Below are positions 18,967-28,629 of a DNA stretch of 64,000 nt, piece after piece; within the stretch, counting starts at the first letter, position 1, and the number at the start of each line of letters is the position of its first letter. Where the stretch lies: contig NZ_JANZKY010000005.1 in NCBI RefSeq assembly GCF_025770765.1, positions 186,001 to 250,000 of the forward strand. Direction: 5' to 3'. The stretch is from Propionivibrio soli (GTDB taxonomy: Bacteria > Pseudomonadota > Gammaproteobacteria > Burkholderiales > Rhodocyclaceae). The notes under the pieces were generated by a model. The model saw only the letters and a program-made list of their open reading frames with translations. It was not told the DNA's origin and searched no databases. A program made the position numbers and the translations under genes.

Positions 18967-20130
18967 ATGAACAGACGCGTCAAGCTATTGCAAATCCAAC
19001 CGGATTACCACGAGAACTCGCACAACTATTCGGATCTCGCAGAACAGATCATTGCCGCTTTTCCGAAGGAACGCTATACGGTAACCAGCGCGTTTCTTCG
19101 CGGCAAACCCGAGCCAGGGCACCCGAAAAGCCGAGCGGACGAGACGGTTTACTTTAACTTTCCCGACACAATGCTTCGGGGGTTACGGTTAAGACTGATG
19201 TGGGAAATCTATCGCTTCTGTAAAAAGGGCGATTACGATGTCATCATCTGCAACCGATACAAGCAGACTAATCTTCTGATGGTCCTCAATCATTTACTCC
19301 GAATTCCCGTATGCGTGGGTATTGCACATGGTTTCGGCGCCTATGATCCTTTCTGGCGGCGGCAACGCATGAGGGTTCTGGTTGACGCGTCGTGGCGCTT
19401 CGTCGGCGTTTCGCCTGCCGTAGCCAGCTATCTAATCGAAAAGCGCTGTGGATTTACGGAAAGCAATACCGTTGCCATAACTAACGCACTCGACATTGAA
19501 CAGGTCGAGGCAAATCAGCTGTCTCGAGCAGAGGCACGGCGTGCCCTCGGTCTCCCGGCCGAGGGCAGGATCATCGGAGCAGCCGGTCGCCTGGTCCGGG
19601 TAAAAGGTCACGACCACCTGATCGAAGCATTTTCCCGTGTTGCTGCGAAGCACCCCGATGCCATGCTCGCGATCATTGGCGAAGGCCGCGAGCGAGAATT
19701 TCTCGAAGGAGAAATCGCCCATCTGAAGCTGAAGGACCGCGTGAAACTGCTTGGTTTCCGGGCGGGCGCTAAACAATACGTGCGCGCCTTTGACATTTGG
19801 GCCATGCCCTCTTTGACCGAAGGACTAGGCTTGGCACTTCTTGAGGGAATGAATGGGCATCTTCCGGTCATCGCCTCCGACATCCCTGCGATGCGGCCGC
19901 TGGTCGATGGGGCTGGCGGCATCGCCGTCCCGCCAGCCGATGTTACGGCTCTTGCAGCCGCGCTCGACCGATATCTATCGCTTTCGACCGACGCGCTCCG
20001 AGCAAAAGGCGAGCAAGCATATTCGTATCTCCGCGCGAACCATGGAATCGAGACTTATCGGCGGAAGTACCTTGAACTCGTTGAAAGCGCGCTTTCATCC
20101 CGAGGCATAGCACTTGGCGTGCAAAACTAG
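18967..20130 (+). CDS. glycosyltransferase family 4
   Basis: A 387-residue GT-B glycosyltransferase of family 4. Key stretches are GAAGRLVRVKGHDHLIEAF, VKLLGFRAGAKQYVRAF and MPSLTEGLGLALLEGMNGHLPVIASD. The N-terminal LLQIQPDYHENSHNYSDLAEQI is unusual for family 4 but resembles the Ssg-type surface-sugar transferases of pseudomonads, which sit in the same relative place before a GT2 gene and waaL. Donor sugar unknown. Confidence 0.82.
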   Translation: MNRRVKLLQIQPDYHENSHNYSDLAEQIIAAFPKERYTVTSAFLRGKPEPGHPKSRADETVYFNFPDTMLRGLRLRLMWEIYRFCKKGDYDVIICNRYKQTNLLMVLNHLLRIPVCVGIAHGFGAYDPFWRRQRMRVLVDASWRFVGVSPAVASYLIEKRCGFTESNTVAITNALDIEQVEANQLSRAEARRALGLPAEGRIIGAAGRLVRVKGHDHLIEAFSRVAAKHPDAMLAIIGEGREREFLEGEIAHLKLKDRVKLLGFRAGAKQYVRAFDIWAMPSLTEGLGLALLEGMNGHLPVIASDIPAMRPLVDGAGGIAVPPADVTALAAALDRYLSLSTDALRAKGEQAYSYLRANHGIETYRRKYLELVESALSSRGIALGVQN

Positions 20131-20151
20131 GCATCGCGGAAAAACAGGGCC

Positions 20152-21030
20152 ATGGCGGATCACAATCTAGTAACAGTAGTTATTTCCTGCTTCAACCATG
20201 GACCATACATTGAGGAATCGATTCTCAGCGTCCTTGGGCAGACTTATCCGAATATCGAACTAATCGTCATAGATGACGGTTCGACTGACGACAGCGTCGA
20301 CAGGATCCAAGCCCTGCAGGCTACTCACCCGTTCGAGTTCATTGCGCAGAAAAACAAAGGACTGACGCATACACTAAACGAAGCATTTGCCCGCGCCCGG
20401 GGTACATTCGTCGCAGCTTTTGGGTCCGACGACATCATGCTGCAAGATCGCCTGGCGCTGCAGATGGCCCACATCGCCGATAAGCCGGACGTTGGAATGT
20501 GTGCAGGCAATATCGAACTCATGCATTCGGATGGTACGCCCTACCCGAAATCCGAACGGCACGCGGAACCGGGTTTCAGGCGTATGAACTTCGATGACGT
20601 TTTTCTCGAACGTAAACCTTATGTGCCCGCCCCCACCATGCTGATACGTAAGGAAGCATTCGACAAAGTCGGCGGCTTCGATCCATCGATCCGTCTCGAG
20701 GATCTTTACATTCAACTCAAGATCACGCACGCAGGGTACTACATCGACGCGCTTGGAACGACGTTGGCCCGTTACCGAAAGCACCCGACCAACACGTATA
20801 AGAACATTCGCTTCATGGCCGAGAGCATTTTGCGTATCTACAGTGACTATTCGGACCACCCAGCGTACGAGCAGGTGCGATGCCGCTTCATCAACTCGAT
20901 GCTGGTGAAAGCTTCTCGGCGTGACAAGGCGCTCGCCAGGGAATTGCTCGCCCAACTTCCTCTCAAGGCTTGGAACCGGAGGACACTGGCCAGCCTCTTG
21001 CGTTATCCGTTCGCGCCGGAAGTCGTTTGA
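20152..21030 (+). CDS. glycosyltransferase family 2 (WapR-like position)
   Basis: A 292-residue GT-A glycosyltransferase of family 2. It opens with VVISCFNHGPYIEESILSVL and VIDDGSTDDSV, and carries the metal-binding FGSDDIM motif. It lies next to the O-antigen ligase gene, which is where the rhamnosyltransferase WapR sits in P. aeruginosa; rhamnose transfer to the core is a reasonable but unproven guess. Its last 28 bases overlap the end of the acetyltransferase gene on the other strand. Confidence 0.82.
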   Translation: MADHNLVTVVISCFNHGPYIEESILSVLGQTYPNIELIVIDDGSTDDSVDRIQALQATHPFEFIAQKNKGLTHTLNEAFARARGTFVAAFGSDDIMLQDRLALQMAHIADKPDVGMCAGNIELMHSDGTPYPKSERHAEPGFRRMNFDDVFLERKPYVPAPTMLIRKEAFDKVGGFDPSIRLEDLYIQLKITHAGYYIDALGTTLARYRKHPTNTYKNIRFMAESILRIYSDYSDHPAYEQVRCRFINSMLVKASRRDKALARELLAQLPLKAWNRRTLASLLRYPFAPEVV

Positions 21031-21656
21031 CCGGCCCGCCGATAGGCGTAATCGAGAAATGCCGATACGTCGGTTGAACAAAGCAGAGCAACGATTTCCC
21101 GAACCTCGGATTCCGGCCAAGTCCACCAGGCGCTGGCAAGAAGCGCAGCGCGAGTCTCTTCTTCGAATCTGAATCGCACATGCCGCGCTGGATTACCGGC
21201 AACGATCGAATAAGGCGCCACATCTTTCGTCACGACGGCTCGCGCAGCCACGACAGCGCCATCGCCGACGGTAACTCCTGACAAGATCGTGCAGCCGGAG
21301 GCAAGCCATACGTCGTTGCCGATATTCACGTCGCCATGACTTCCCCCATAACTCGCGATATGAGCGGCCTCCTCTAGAAACGCAGGGAACGGAAACGATG
21401 CCACCCAGTCCGTACGATGGTGTCCCCCGAGAAAAATATGCACGTCGTCGGCAATCGACGTATAGGAACCGATCCTTAGAGTCGTTCCTTCGTGCCAGTC
21501 GTGAACAAACGGAAGTCCATAGGTCCCGTACCCGATTTCGTAGTTGGGATACCGTTCGAGAAACTTTGCTCGCCCACGGTAGAACTTCGGAATCCGCTCC
21601 CGCCCTAAGGCCTTCCGGAGCCAAGACCGGAATTTCGAATCTTTCCGCTTACCCAT
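21003..21656 (-). CDS. CatB-like hexapeptide O-acetyltransferase
   Basis: A 217-residue left-handed beta-helix acetyltransferase of the CatB/VatD type. Hexapeptide repeats run through LRIGSYTSIADDVHIF, VNIGNDVWLASGCTI and VTVGDGAVVAARAVV. A catalytic His is expected at 79 or 80 (GGHHRTDW). Within an LPS locus it most likely acetylates a core or O-chain sugar or its precursor. The 5' end overlaps the waaL stop by eight bases, and the 3' end overlaps the GT2 gene, so the locus is tightly packed. Confidence 0.85.
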   Translation of the reverse strand: MGKRKDSKFRSWLRKALGRERIPKFYRGRAKFLERYPNYEIGYGTYGLPFVHDWHEGTTLRIGSYTSIADDVHIFLGGHHRTDWVASFPFPAFLEEAAHIASYGGSHGDVNIGNDVWLASGCTILSGVTVGDGAVVAARAVVTKDVAPYSIVAGNPARHVRFRFEEETRAALLASAWWTWPESEVREIVALLCSTDVSAFLDYAYRRAGQTTSGANG

Positions 21657-22842
21657 CCGCTCGCGCCTTAACCGTGGCTGCCGACAACAACGCCAACGGG
21701 ACCCAAATGAGAAGCCAGTGCTCCTTGGGCCTCGAAAGGAACGATCCTCCTTCCGTCATGCCAGCAGCCAGTCCGTAAACGACGGTCGTAGCGGCAATTT
21801 TCACCCACTTGTCGGACCGGAACCGCCATCCCGAGACAAAAGCGACAGCGTACATACCAACCCAGAGAAGGAAACCCACCGCTCCTCCAGAATACAGGAC
21901 GGACAGAAGAAGATTGTGAGGGTCACTGAACGGGTATGAGAAATCCGCTAGCTGGATCGAAAAGGAACTTCCGTAGCCGTGACCGAACCAAGGCTTCTCT
22001 GAGATCTGCGCCAACGTACCTGCCCATATTTCATTCCGATACGACAACCCTCGCTGGGTGATGAGGTCTGGGGCAACGACAACAGTCAAAACACCTAGAA
22101 GGACGAACGTAGCAACAAGGGCCGCCGACTTACGGTTCCGGGCAGCGATTGCGAGCCAGCCGACGGCCGCAACAAGGGCCACAAGCGGGGTGCGCGATCC
22201 CGTGGCAACGATAAGAGCTGAGCAGAGGCCCATCGAGACAAGCGAGAGCCAATGAAACGGGCGCGGGTCCGTCACATAGAAGGCCAGCCACAGCGCCGCA
22301 AAGAACCCAAACACATGGGAAACCAGAAGCGGGTTGTGGACCGCTCCGTATCCCGTGAGACGGCCCGCTCCACCGGCTTGAAGATAGAGTGTTAACGTCA
22401 CGAGCGCAGCAACTGCTGCCACCATCGCCGACCACTTCATCGAGTCGATGACAAGTTCGAATCGCTCCCGTGCAAGTCTGAGAATTGCTAAAAAGAGGAC
22501 TGCAACAAACAAGGGGCGCTTCAGCAAATCCGGCGCATCGGAAGCCGCTGACCATGTCACACTTATACTGATATACACAGCGAACGCAAGGTATGTGACC
22601 GCAATGGGCGAACGAAGAACGACGCCAACACAGGCCGGCCGCAACGCGACCAGCACAATCGTCGGCAGAGCCATGAGCCAATAGAACAACTTGGAGTAAT
22701 AGCCATGGTCGCCAATCCACAGCAAGCCTGAAACAAGCGCAAACAAACCGACAGGCAAGACACGTTCAACCAGAAAGTTCTCCAGTTTCTCTCGCCATTC
22801 AGAAAGAGTCGTTTTGGCCCGGGGAGACTCCTCAACAATCAT
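21649..22842 (-). CDS. waaL: O-antigen ligase family protein
   Basis: A 397-residue polytopic inner-membrane protein with about eleven hydrophobic segments and the Wzy/WaaL-type loop: NEIWAGTLAQISEKPWFGHGYGSSF, then SDPHNLLLSVLYSGGAVG. WaaL joins undecaprenyl-linked O-chain to lipid A-core in the periplasm. The loop motif is shared with Wzy polymerases, so ligase is chosen from context: it adjoins a kinase-fold gene and msbA, the order waaL-kinase-msbA seen in Pseudomonas. No O-chain polymerase or flippase is in the window. Confidence 0.78.
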   Translation of the reverse strand: MIVEESPRAKTTLSEWREKLENFLVERVLPVGLFALVSGLLWIGDHGYYSKLFYWLMALPTIVLVALRPACVGVVLRSPIAVTYLAFAVYISISVTWSAASDAPDLLKRPLFVAVLFLAILRLARERFELVIDSMKWSAMVAAVAALVTLTLYLQAGGAGRLTGYGAVHNPLLVSHVFGFFAALWLAFYVTDPRPFHWLSLVSMGLCSALIVATGSRTPLVALVAAVGWLAIAARNRKSAALVATFVLLGVLTVVVAPDLITQRGLSYRNEIWAGTLAQISEKPWFGHGYGSSFSIQLADFSYPFSDPHNLLLSVLYSGGAVGFLLWVGMYAVAFVSGWRFRSDKWVKIAATTVVYGLAAGMTEGGSFLSRPKEHWLLIWVPLALLSAATVKARADG

Positions 22843-22908
22843 TTATGCTCCTTTGCTTGCTCATAACGGCTCGAAAACCGATAACGTAACCGTTCGGCGC
22901 GAGTCCAC

Positions 22909-23496
22909 TCAGCGCTTACCCAACACAATTGACCGGTCGATCCAGTGTTTTTCCTCTTCGATTCCCTCGATACGGCGTATGTTTCGACGACGCAAGTAGT
23001 TTGGAAGGGAAGATCGGAAGATGCGCAGGTCCGAAAAATCAATGAGGCCCATGCGACCATCGGGCGATAGTATGACGTTACCCAAATGCAACGAGCGAAA
23101 ATAGACACCGGCATTATGCAGGCGGACGACGAATTCGTTGAACTTCGCCTTTAGTTGCCGCTCTGTGTCGTCCCCGAGGCCGTTGCGCATTAAGGCGCGC
23201 AAAGGGGCGCCGGCCAGCGGTTCGTAGTGCACGGCATCACGCCGAATCGAGTCAATCCGCATGACGGCGATAATCTTTGGCACCGGTATGCCGAGATTCG
23301 AAAGCGCTTCTGCGTTGTCCGCGAAACGCTGGGCGTAGGGATACCAGGCCGCCGAAGATAGAAGGCGCTTGCGCCGAAATAGTTTCAGATAGCTCCCATC
23401 GGGCAAACGAAGAACTTTGTCACCGTAATAGTCGTCCTCTATGACCTCGGCGCCTTCGCGCATGGCCAGATAAGCGGGATGATCGAGTTGTATCAT
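22909..23496 (-). CDS. LPS kinase-fold (InaA-like) protein with degenerate catalytic loop
   Basis: A 195-residue small kinase-fold protein of the InaA/toluene-tolerance type. It keeps an N-lobe region (SYLKLFRRKR), the loop FRSLHLGNVIL with Asn140, and a DFG-like LIDFSD (Asp153). Compared with ADLHLGN in the double kinase at 33483, the catalytic-loop Asp position is Ser135. It may be a pseudokinase or use another base. It reads away from msbA, with 94 bases between the starts. ATG 23496 is chosen over a TTG at 23520. Confidence 0.75.
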   Translation of the reverse strand: MIQLDHPAYLAMREGAEVIEDDYYGDKVLRLPDGSYLKLFRRKRLLSSAAWYPYAQRFADNAEALSNLGIPVPKIIAVMRIDSIRRDAVHYEPLAGAPLRALMRNGLGDDTERQLKAKFNEFVVRLHNAGVYFRSLHLGNVILSPDGRMGLIDFSDLRIFRSSLPNYLRRRNIRRIEGIEEEKHWIDRSIVLGKR

Positions 23497-23590
23497 GCAG
23501 TTGTGTCCAAAAACGGCCAAACGCCCGGTGCCGTCGAGCTAAAGTGCGACATGCTACTATTTGCGCCCGAAACGATCCCGCGCGAGCAAC

Positions 23591-25453
23591 ATGCAGCAGA
23601 CAAGTCCAGATACGCCGTCCTCCCTGAAGATATACCTACGATTGTTAGGCTATCTCAAGCCCTTCGTCGGCCATTTCACGGTCAGTATTCTTGGATATTT
23701 GATTTTCTCATCCTCGCAGCCGATGTTGGCTGGCGTGCTGAAGCTTTTTGTGGACGGACTGACGGCAGGATCGGCGGCACAGCAACAAGCCTTCCCCTTA
23801 CTCGGCCGGATGGAATTGACGTACGGCATCCCGCTTCTCGTCGTTCTCATCATCCTATGGCAAGGCCTCGGGTCATTTCTCGGCAACTATTACCTCGCTC
23901 GCGTCTCGTTGGGGCTGATCAATCATCTGCGACAAAGACTCTTTGCGAGCCTGTTGCATCTTCCAAACACCTACTTCGATAGGCACAACTCCGGCCACCT
24001 CGTTTCCAGAATCACGTACAACGTCACCATGGTCACTGGCGCGGCGACGGATGCCGTGAAAGTGGTCGTCCGCGAGGGAATGACCGTCGCTTTCCTGTTC
24101 CTCTATCTGCTTTGGATGAACTGGAAGCTAACCGCTGTGATGGCCGCGCTACTCCCGGTTATTGGCCTCATGGTGAACAGCGCCAGCCGGCGGTTCCGTA
24201 AACAGAGCCGAAAAATCCAGGCTTCGATGGGTGATTTGACGCATATTGCCTCGGAGACGATACACGGCTACCGCGTGGTGCGCAGTTTCGGCGGAGAGGA
24301 TTATGAATACGCCCGTTTCAGCCGGGCCAACGACGAGAATACGCGCAAGGAACTTCGGATGGTGCGTACGTCGGCGACGTTCACGCCGGCGTTGCAACTC
24401 GCTATCTTTACGACGATGGCCGCCGTACTGTTCCTCGTGCTGCTTCTGCGCGGCGACTCGTCGGCCGGTGATCTAGTCGCCTACATCACCGCGGCGGGGA
24501 TGATTCCCAAGCCGATACGCCAGCTTTCAGAGGTAAGCGGCACGATTCAGAAAGGGTTGGCGGGAGCCGAGAGTATTTTCGAACAACTCGATGAAGCCCC
24601 GGAAACCGATCGCGGCACCGTGGAACGCGAACGCATTGAAGGCCGCCTAGAGGTCCGCAATCTCACGTTCCGTTACGCTGGTAGCGAGCGCGTCATCCTT
24701 GATGATCTGAGTTTCACGATCGAGCCTGGACAGATGGTCGCGCTGGTGGGCCGCTCCGGTAGCGGTAAATCGACGCTCGCCAGTCTTATCCCACGCTTCT
24801 ATCACCACGCCCAAGGGAAAATTCTCATTGATGGCATTGATGTCGAGGACTACACGCTGCGTAACCTCCGTCGCCACATCGCCTTGGTAGCCCAGCAAAC
24901 TTCGCTGTTCAACGACACTGTGGCGAACAATATCGCCTATGGCGATTTGGCCGGAGCACCGCGTGTGGAAATCGAGCGAGCGGCGGAAGCAGCGTATGCG
25001 CGGGAGTTCATCGATCAATTGTCAGAGGGCTTCGATACGCTCGTGGGAGAGAACGGCGTGCTGCTTTCTGGCGGCCAGCGGCAGCGACTGGCTATTGCAC
25101 GCGCAATCCTGAAGGACGCGCCGATCCTGGTGCTCGACGAAGCCACATCCGCTCTCGACACCGAGTCTGAGCGCCATATTCAGAAGGCGCTCGACCGAGT
25201 GATGGCAAACCGGACGACGTTGGTGATCGCCCACCGCTTGTCGACCATAGAGAAAGCCGACGTCATCATGGTGATGGATCAGGGGCGAATCATTGAGAGT
25301 GGTTCGCATGCAGAGCTTCTCCGCGCCGGCGGGCACTACGCGCGCCTGCATGCGATGCAGTTCAATGAAAACGAAACGGAAGAAACGAAGAAGAGCCCGA
25401 AGACGACAATCGGGATGGAGATTAATCAGCCGCATGAACATTCGAAAGGATAA
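23591..25453 (+). CDS. msbA: lipid A export ABC transporter MsbA
   Basis: A 620-residue half-transporter: six membrane helices in the first 310 residues, then an ATPase domain with Walker A GRSGSGKST (about 387-395), signature LSGGQRQRLAIARA, Walker B ILVLDEATSALD and the switch IAHRLST. It flips lipid A-core across the inner membrane. The ATG at 23591 (MQQTSPDTPSSL) is preferred over an upstream TTG at 23561. The C-terminal tail is charged and longer than usual. Its place among core genes supports MsbA over other ABCB exporters. Confidence 0.92.
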   Translation: MQQTSPDTPSSLKIYLRLLGYLKPFVGHFTVSILGYLIFSSSQPMLAGVLKLFVDGLTAGSAAQQQAFPLLGRMELTYGIPLLVVLIILWQGLGSFLGNYYLARVSLGLINHLRQRLFASLLHLPNTYFDRHNSGHLVSRITYNVTMVTGAATDAVKVVVREGMTVAFLFLYLLWMNWKLTAVMAALLPVIGLMVNSASRRFRKQSRKIQASMGDLTHIASETIHGYRVVRSFGGEDYEYARFSRANDENTRKELRMVRTSATFTPALQLAIFTTMAAVLFLVLLLRGDSSAGDLVAYITAAGMIPKPIRQLSEVSGTIQKGLAGAESIFEQLDEAPETDRGTVERERIEGRLEVRNLTFRYAGSERVILDDLSFTIEPGQMVALVGRSGSGKSTLASLIPRFYHHAQGKILIDGIDVEDYTLRNLRRHIALVAQQTSLFNDTVANNIAYGDLAGAPRVEIERAAEAAYAREFIDQLSEGFDTLVGENGVLLSGGQRQRLAIARAILKDAPILVLDEATSALDTESERHIQKALDRVMANRTTLVIAHRLSTIEKADVIMVMDQGRIIESGSHAELLRAGGHYARLHAMQFNENETEETKKSPKTTIGMEINQPHEHSKG

Positions 25454-25456
25454 AAC

Positions 25457-26782
25457 GTGAAAGTCACGGTTGTCGGGACCGGATACGTCGGTCTGGTTAC
25501 AGGCGCCTGCCTCGCTGAGGTCGGCAACGAAGTTTTGTGCCTCGACGTGGACGCGCGCAAGATTGCGACGCTTCATGCGGGTGGCATTCCGATCTACGAG
25601 CCCGGACTGGAAGATGTCGTCAAGCGGAACGTGGAGGCGGGTCGGCTTTCCTTCACTTGCGACATCGAACGCTCGGTGCACTTCGGTGACATCCAGTTCA
25701 TCGCCGTGGGGACACCACCCGATGAGGACGGTTCTGCCGACTTGCAGTACGTCGTTGCCGCTGCCCGCAACATCGGGCGCCACATGACGTCGTTCAAACT
25801 CGTCGTCAACAAGTCGACAGTTCCGGTCGGAACAGCCGACCGAGTCAGGACGGTACTGCGTGAAGAGCTCGACAAGCGTCGCGAGAACCTGGAATTCAGC
25901 GTGGCGTCGAACCCGGAGTTCCTCAAGGAAGGCGCCGCCGTTGAGGACTTCATGAAGCCCGATCGCATCGTGATCGGCACCGACGACGAGCGAGCGACGC
26001 AGATGCTGCGCACGTTGTACGCGCCGTTTCAACGCAACCACGAACGGTTGGTCGCGATGGACATACGATCCGCTGAACTGACGAAATACGCGGCGAATGC
26101 GATGCTCGCCACTCGCATCTCGTTCATGAACGAGCTAGCGCTGCTCGCCGAAAAACTGGGCGCGGACATCGACCGCGTTCGTCGCGGCATTGGGGCGGAT
26201 CCGCGTATCGGCTACCACTTCCTGTATGCGGGATGCGGCTACGGCGGCTCGTGCTTCCCCAAGGATGTGCAAGCGCTGCGCCGCACGGCCGAGGAGAGCG
26301 GAATGCGCTTGCGCGTTCTCGACGCCGTGGAGCAGGCCAATGAAGCGCAAAAGACGGTATTGATCGAAAAAATATGCACGCACTTTGGCGATGATCTCTC
26401 TGGTCGGCGCTTCGCACTGTGGGGCCTCGCGTTCAAACCGAACACCGACGACATGCGTGCGGCGCCCAGCCGGACGATGATCGAAGAATTGTGGAAGCGG
26501 GGTGCGAGCGTCTCAGCCTACGACCCCGCCGCAACGGAAGAGGCACAACGGATCTACGGCGCCCGGCCCAATCTCACGCTAACCGACGGTCCGATGCAGG
26601 CGTTGGAAGGCGCCGACGCGTTGCTCGTCGTCACTGAATGGAAGGCCTTCCGTAGCCCTAACTTCGACGAGATGAAAGCGAAGCTCAAGAACCCGGTGGT
26701 TTTCGACGGACGCAACCTGTACGACCCGGCCGCGATGCGCGAGCAAGGGTTTGAGTATTTTTCGATTGGCAGGGCGGTATGA
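25457..26782 (+). CDS. ugd: UDP-glucose 6-dehydrogenase
   Basis: A 441-residue NAD-dependent dehydrogenase that oxidises UDP-glucose to UDP-glucuronate. It has the N-terminal [15 protein letters not shown] nucleotide fold, LDVDARKI, the substrate segment SNPEFLKEG, and catalytic Cys266 in [14 protein letters not shown]. It starts three bases after msbA and overlaps the epimerase gene by four bases (ATGA), so UDP-glucuronate is likely handed to that enzyme. Confidence 0.95.
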   Translation: MKVTVVGTGYVGLVTGACLAEVGNEVLCLDVDARKIATLHAGGIPIYEPGLEDVVKRNVEAGRLSFTCDIERSVHFGDIQFIAVGTPPDEDGSADLQYVVAAARNIGRHMTSFKLVVNKSTVPVGTADRVRTVLREELDKRRENLEFSVASNPEFLKEGAAVEDFMKPDRIVIGTDDERATQMLRTLYAPFQRNHERLVAMDIRSAELTKYAANAMLATRISFMNELALLAEKLGADIDRVRRGIGADPRIGYHFLYAGCGYGGSCFPKDVQALRRTAEESGMRLRVLDAVEQANEAQKTVLIEKICTHFGDDLSGRRFALWGLAFKPNTDDMRAAPSRTMIEELWKRGASVSAYDPAATEEAQRIYGARPNLTLTDGPMQALEGADALLVVTEWKAFRSPNFDEMKAKLKNPVVFDGRNLYDPAAMREQGFEYFSIGRAV

Positions 26783-27792
26783 AAGTATTGGTAACTGGAG
26801 CGGCCGGATTCATCGGCATGCACGTTTCGAAATTGCTCCTTGAACGCGGTGACGAGGTCGTCGGTATTGATAACCTGAACGATTACTACGATCCCGAACT
26901 GAAACGCGCGCGACTTGCACAGCTCAGCCCCTACAAGAACTTCCGCTTTGTTCCGCTCGATGTGGCGGACGGACCGGTGCTCGCATCGTTGTTTGCTCAA
27001 GAACGGTTTGCTCGCGTCGTCCATCTCGCGGCCCAGGCTGGCGTCCGTTACTCGCTGACCAATCCTCAGGCCTACGTGCAGAGCAACCTCGTTGGATTCG
27101 GCAATATCCTCGAAGGCTGCCGGCACAACAAGGTTGAACATCTGGTCTACGCGAGCAGCTCGAGCGTCTACGGATCGAACACGCGCATGCCGTTCTCCGT
27201 TCATGACGAAGTCAACCACCCGGTAAGCCTCTACGCGGCAACGAAGAAGGCGAACGAACTGATGGCTCATAGTTACAGCCATTTGTTCGGACTGCCGACG
27301 ACCGGACTACGTTTCTTCACCGTCTACGGCCCGTGGGGCCGGCCGGACATGTCCGCGTGGCTATTCACGACCGCGATTCTCGAAGGTCGGCCGATCGACG
27401 TGTTCAATCACGGTCAGATGCAGCGCGACTTCACTTTTGTCGACGACATCGCCGAAGGTACGGTCCGGGTTCTCGACCGAACCGCGAAGCCCAACCCCGA
27501 TTTCGACGGCGACCGGCCGGACCCCGGCAGTAGCCGCGCTCCCTATCGCGTCTACAACATCGGGAACCACCAACCAGTCAAGCTAATGGATTTCATCGAG
27601 ACCATCGAGAAGGCGCTGGGTCGCGAAGCAAAGAAGAACTTGCTGCCGATGCAAGCGGGCGATGTCCCCGCTACCTATGCCGACGTCGACGATTTACGCC
27701 GCGACGTCGGATTCGAGCCTAAAACACCCCTTGCTACCGGTATCGCCCGCTGGACGGAGTGGTTCTGCGAATACAGGAAACAGACAGTCTGA
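26779..27792 (+). CDS. UDP-glucuronate 4-epimerase (CapI/LpsL-like)
   Basis: A 337-residue short-chain epimerase. The NAD site GAAGFIG is at 7-13, the catalytic Tyr152 and Lys156 are in YAATKKANE, and SSSSVYG precedes them. [17 protein letters not shown] and the ending [18 protein letters not shown] are typical of the CapI/LpsL branch that makes UDP-galacturonate from UDP-glucuronate. Coupling to ugd by an ATGA overlap supports this substrate. UDP-GlcNAc or UDP-glucose epimerisation is less likely. Confidence 0.85.
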   Translation: MKVLVTGAAGFIGMHVSKLLLERGDEVVGIDNLNDYYDPELKRARLAQLSPYKNFRFVPLDVADGPVLASLFAQERFARVVHLAAQAGVRYSLTNPQAYVQSNLVGFGNILEGCRHNKVEHLVYASSSSVYGSNTRMPFSVHDEVNHPVSLYAATKKANELMAHSYSHLFGLPTTGLRFFTVYGPWGRPDMSAWLFTTAILEGRPIDVFNHGQMQRDFTFVDDIAEGTVRVLDRTAKPNPDFDGDRPDPGSSRAPYRVYNIGNHQPVKLMDFIETIEKALGREAKKNLLPMQAGDVPATYADVDDLRRDVGFEPKTPLATGIARWTEWFCEYRKQTV

Positions 27793-27879
27793 TCCCGTCG
27801 CCCTACGGTAAAATCTGCGTTTTGCGCGTCAGCCGTTTTACCCGAAGCGACGGCAGCCAACCCGACCATAAACCATAAG

Positions 27880-28626
27880 ATGAGCAACGCAGACTCAAAA
27901 CCCGCTGAGGAAAGTGGCGCCCCCCGCCTATCGGTTGTGGTGCCCGCCTACAACGAAGAAGAAAACATCGTTCCGTTGGCGCAGGAGATTGTCGCTGCGC
28001 TGGAGAAATTGCCGGGCGGGTTCGAGCTGATTCTGGTTGATGACGCAAGTACCGACGCCACCGCTAACCGCATAACGCAGATCGGTCACCCGGCCGTCCG
28101 CGGCGTTTTTCATCGCGTGAATTGTGGTCAAAGCGCGGCCGTCGGGACGGGATTTCAAGCCGCGCGAGGTGAATGGGTTGCAACGCTGGACGGTGACGGG
28201 CAGAACGATCCAGCCGACTTGCCGGCGATGCTCGAGCTCGCGTTGAAAGCCGGGGTCGATTGCGTCACAGGAATTCGCCGTAAGCGCCGTGACACCTTCA
28301 TCCGCCGCCTATCGTCGCGAGTCGCCAATGGTTTCCGCAATATGATTACGGGCGACAGGATCAGCGACAGTGGCTGTGGGGTGCGCGTCGTACGTCGCGC
28401 CGCGCTGCGCGAAATCCCGGTTTTCAATGGCATGCACCGCTTTTTGCCGACGCTATTGCGTGGACAAGGTTATACCGTCGAGGAAACGACCGTGAACCAC
28501 CGCGAGCGTACCCGCGGCGTTTCCAAATACGGCGTTCACAATCGACTTTGGCGCGGCATCCGAGACTGTTTCGGTATCCGTTGGTATCTCAAGCGAGCCG
28601 TGCGCTCCGATCGGTTACGTATCTGA
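27880..28626 (+). CDS. polyprenyl-phosphate sugar synthase, GT2 (DPM/ArnC/RgtE-like)
   Basis: A 248-residue GT2 enzyme of the dolichol-phosphate-mannose-synthase type: VVVPAYNEEENIVPLAQEI, LVDDASTD, TLDGDGQNDP and the late SGCGVRVVRRAALREIP. It lacks the C-terminal membrane helices of full ArnC. Such enzymes put a sugar on a polyprenyl phosphate for use by GT39 membrane transferases. With Ugd and the epimerase just upstream, galacturonate is the best guess for the sugar. It is followed after three bases by the TVP38-like gene. Confidence 0.82.
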   Translation: MSNADSKPAEESGAPRLSVVVPAYNEEENIVPLAQEIVAALEKLPGGFELILVDDASTDATANRITQIGHPAVRGVFHRVNCGQSAAVGTGFQAARGEWVATLDGDGQNDPADLPAMLELALKAGVDCVTGIRRKRRDTFIRRLSSRVANGFRNMITGDRISDSGCGVRVVRRAALREIPVFNGMHRFLPTLLRGQGYTVEETTVNHRERTRGVSKYGVHNRLWRGIRDCFGIRWYLKRAVRSDRLRI

Positions 28627-28629
28627 ACA

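Noticed and set aside
21649-22842. Wzy O-antigen polymerase instead of WaaL
   Set aside because: The loop motif does not separate the two, but the neighbours (kinase-fold gene, msbA) and the lack of Wzx favour the ligase.
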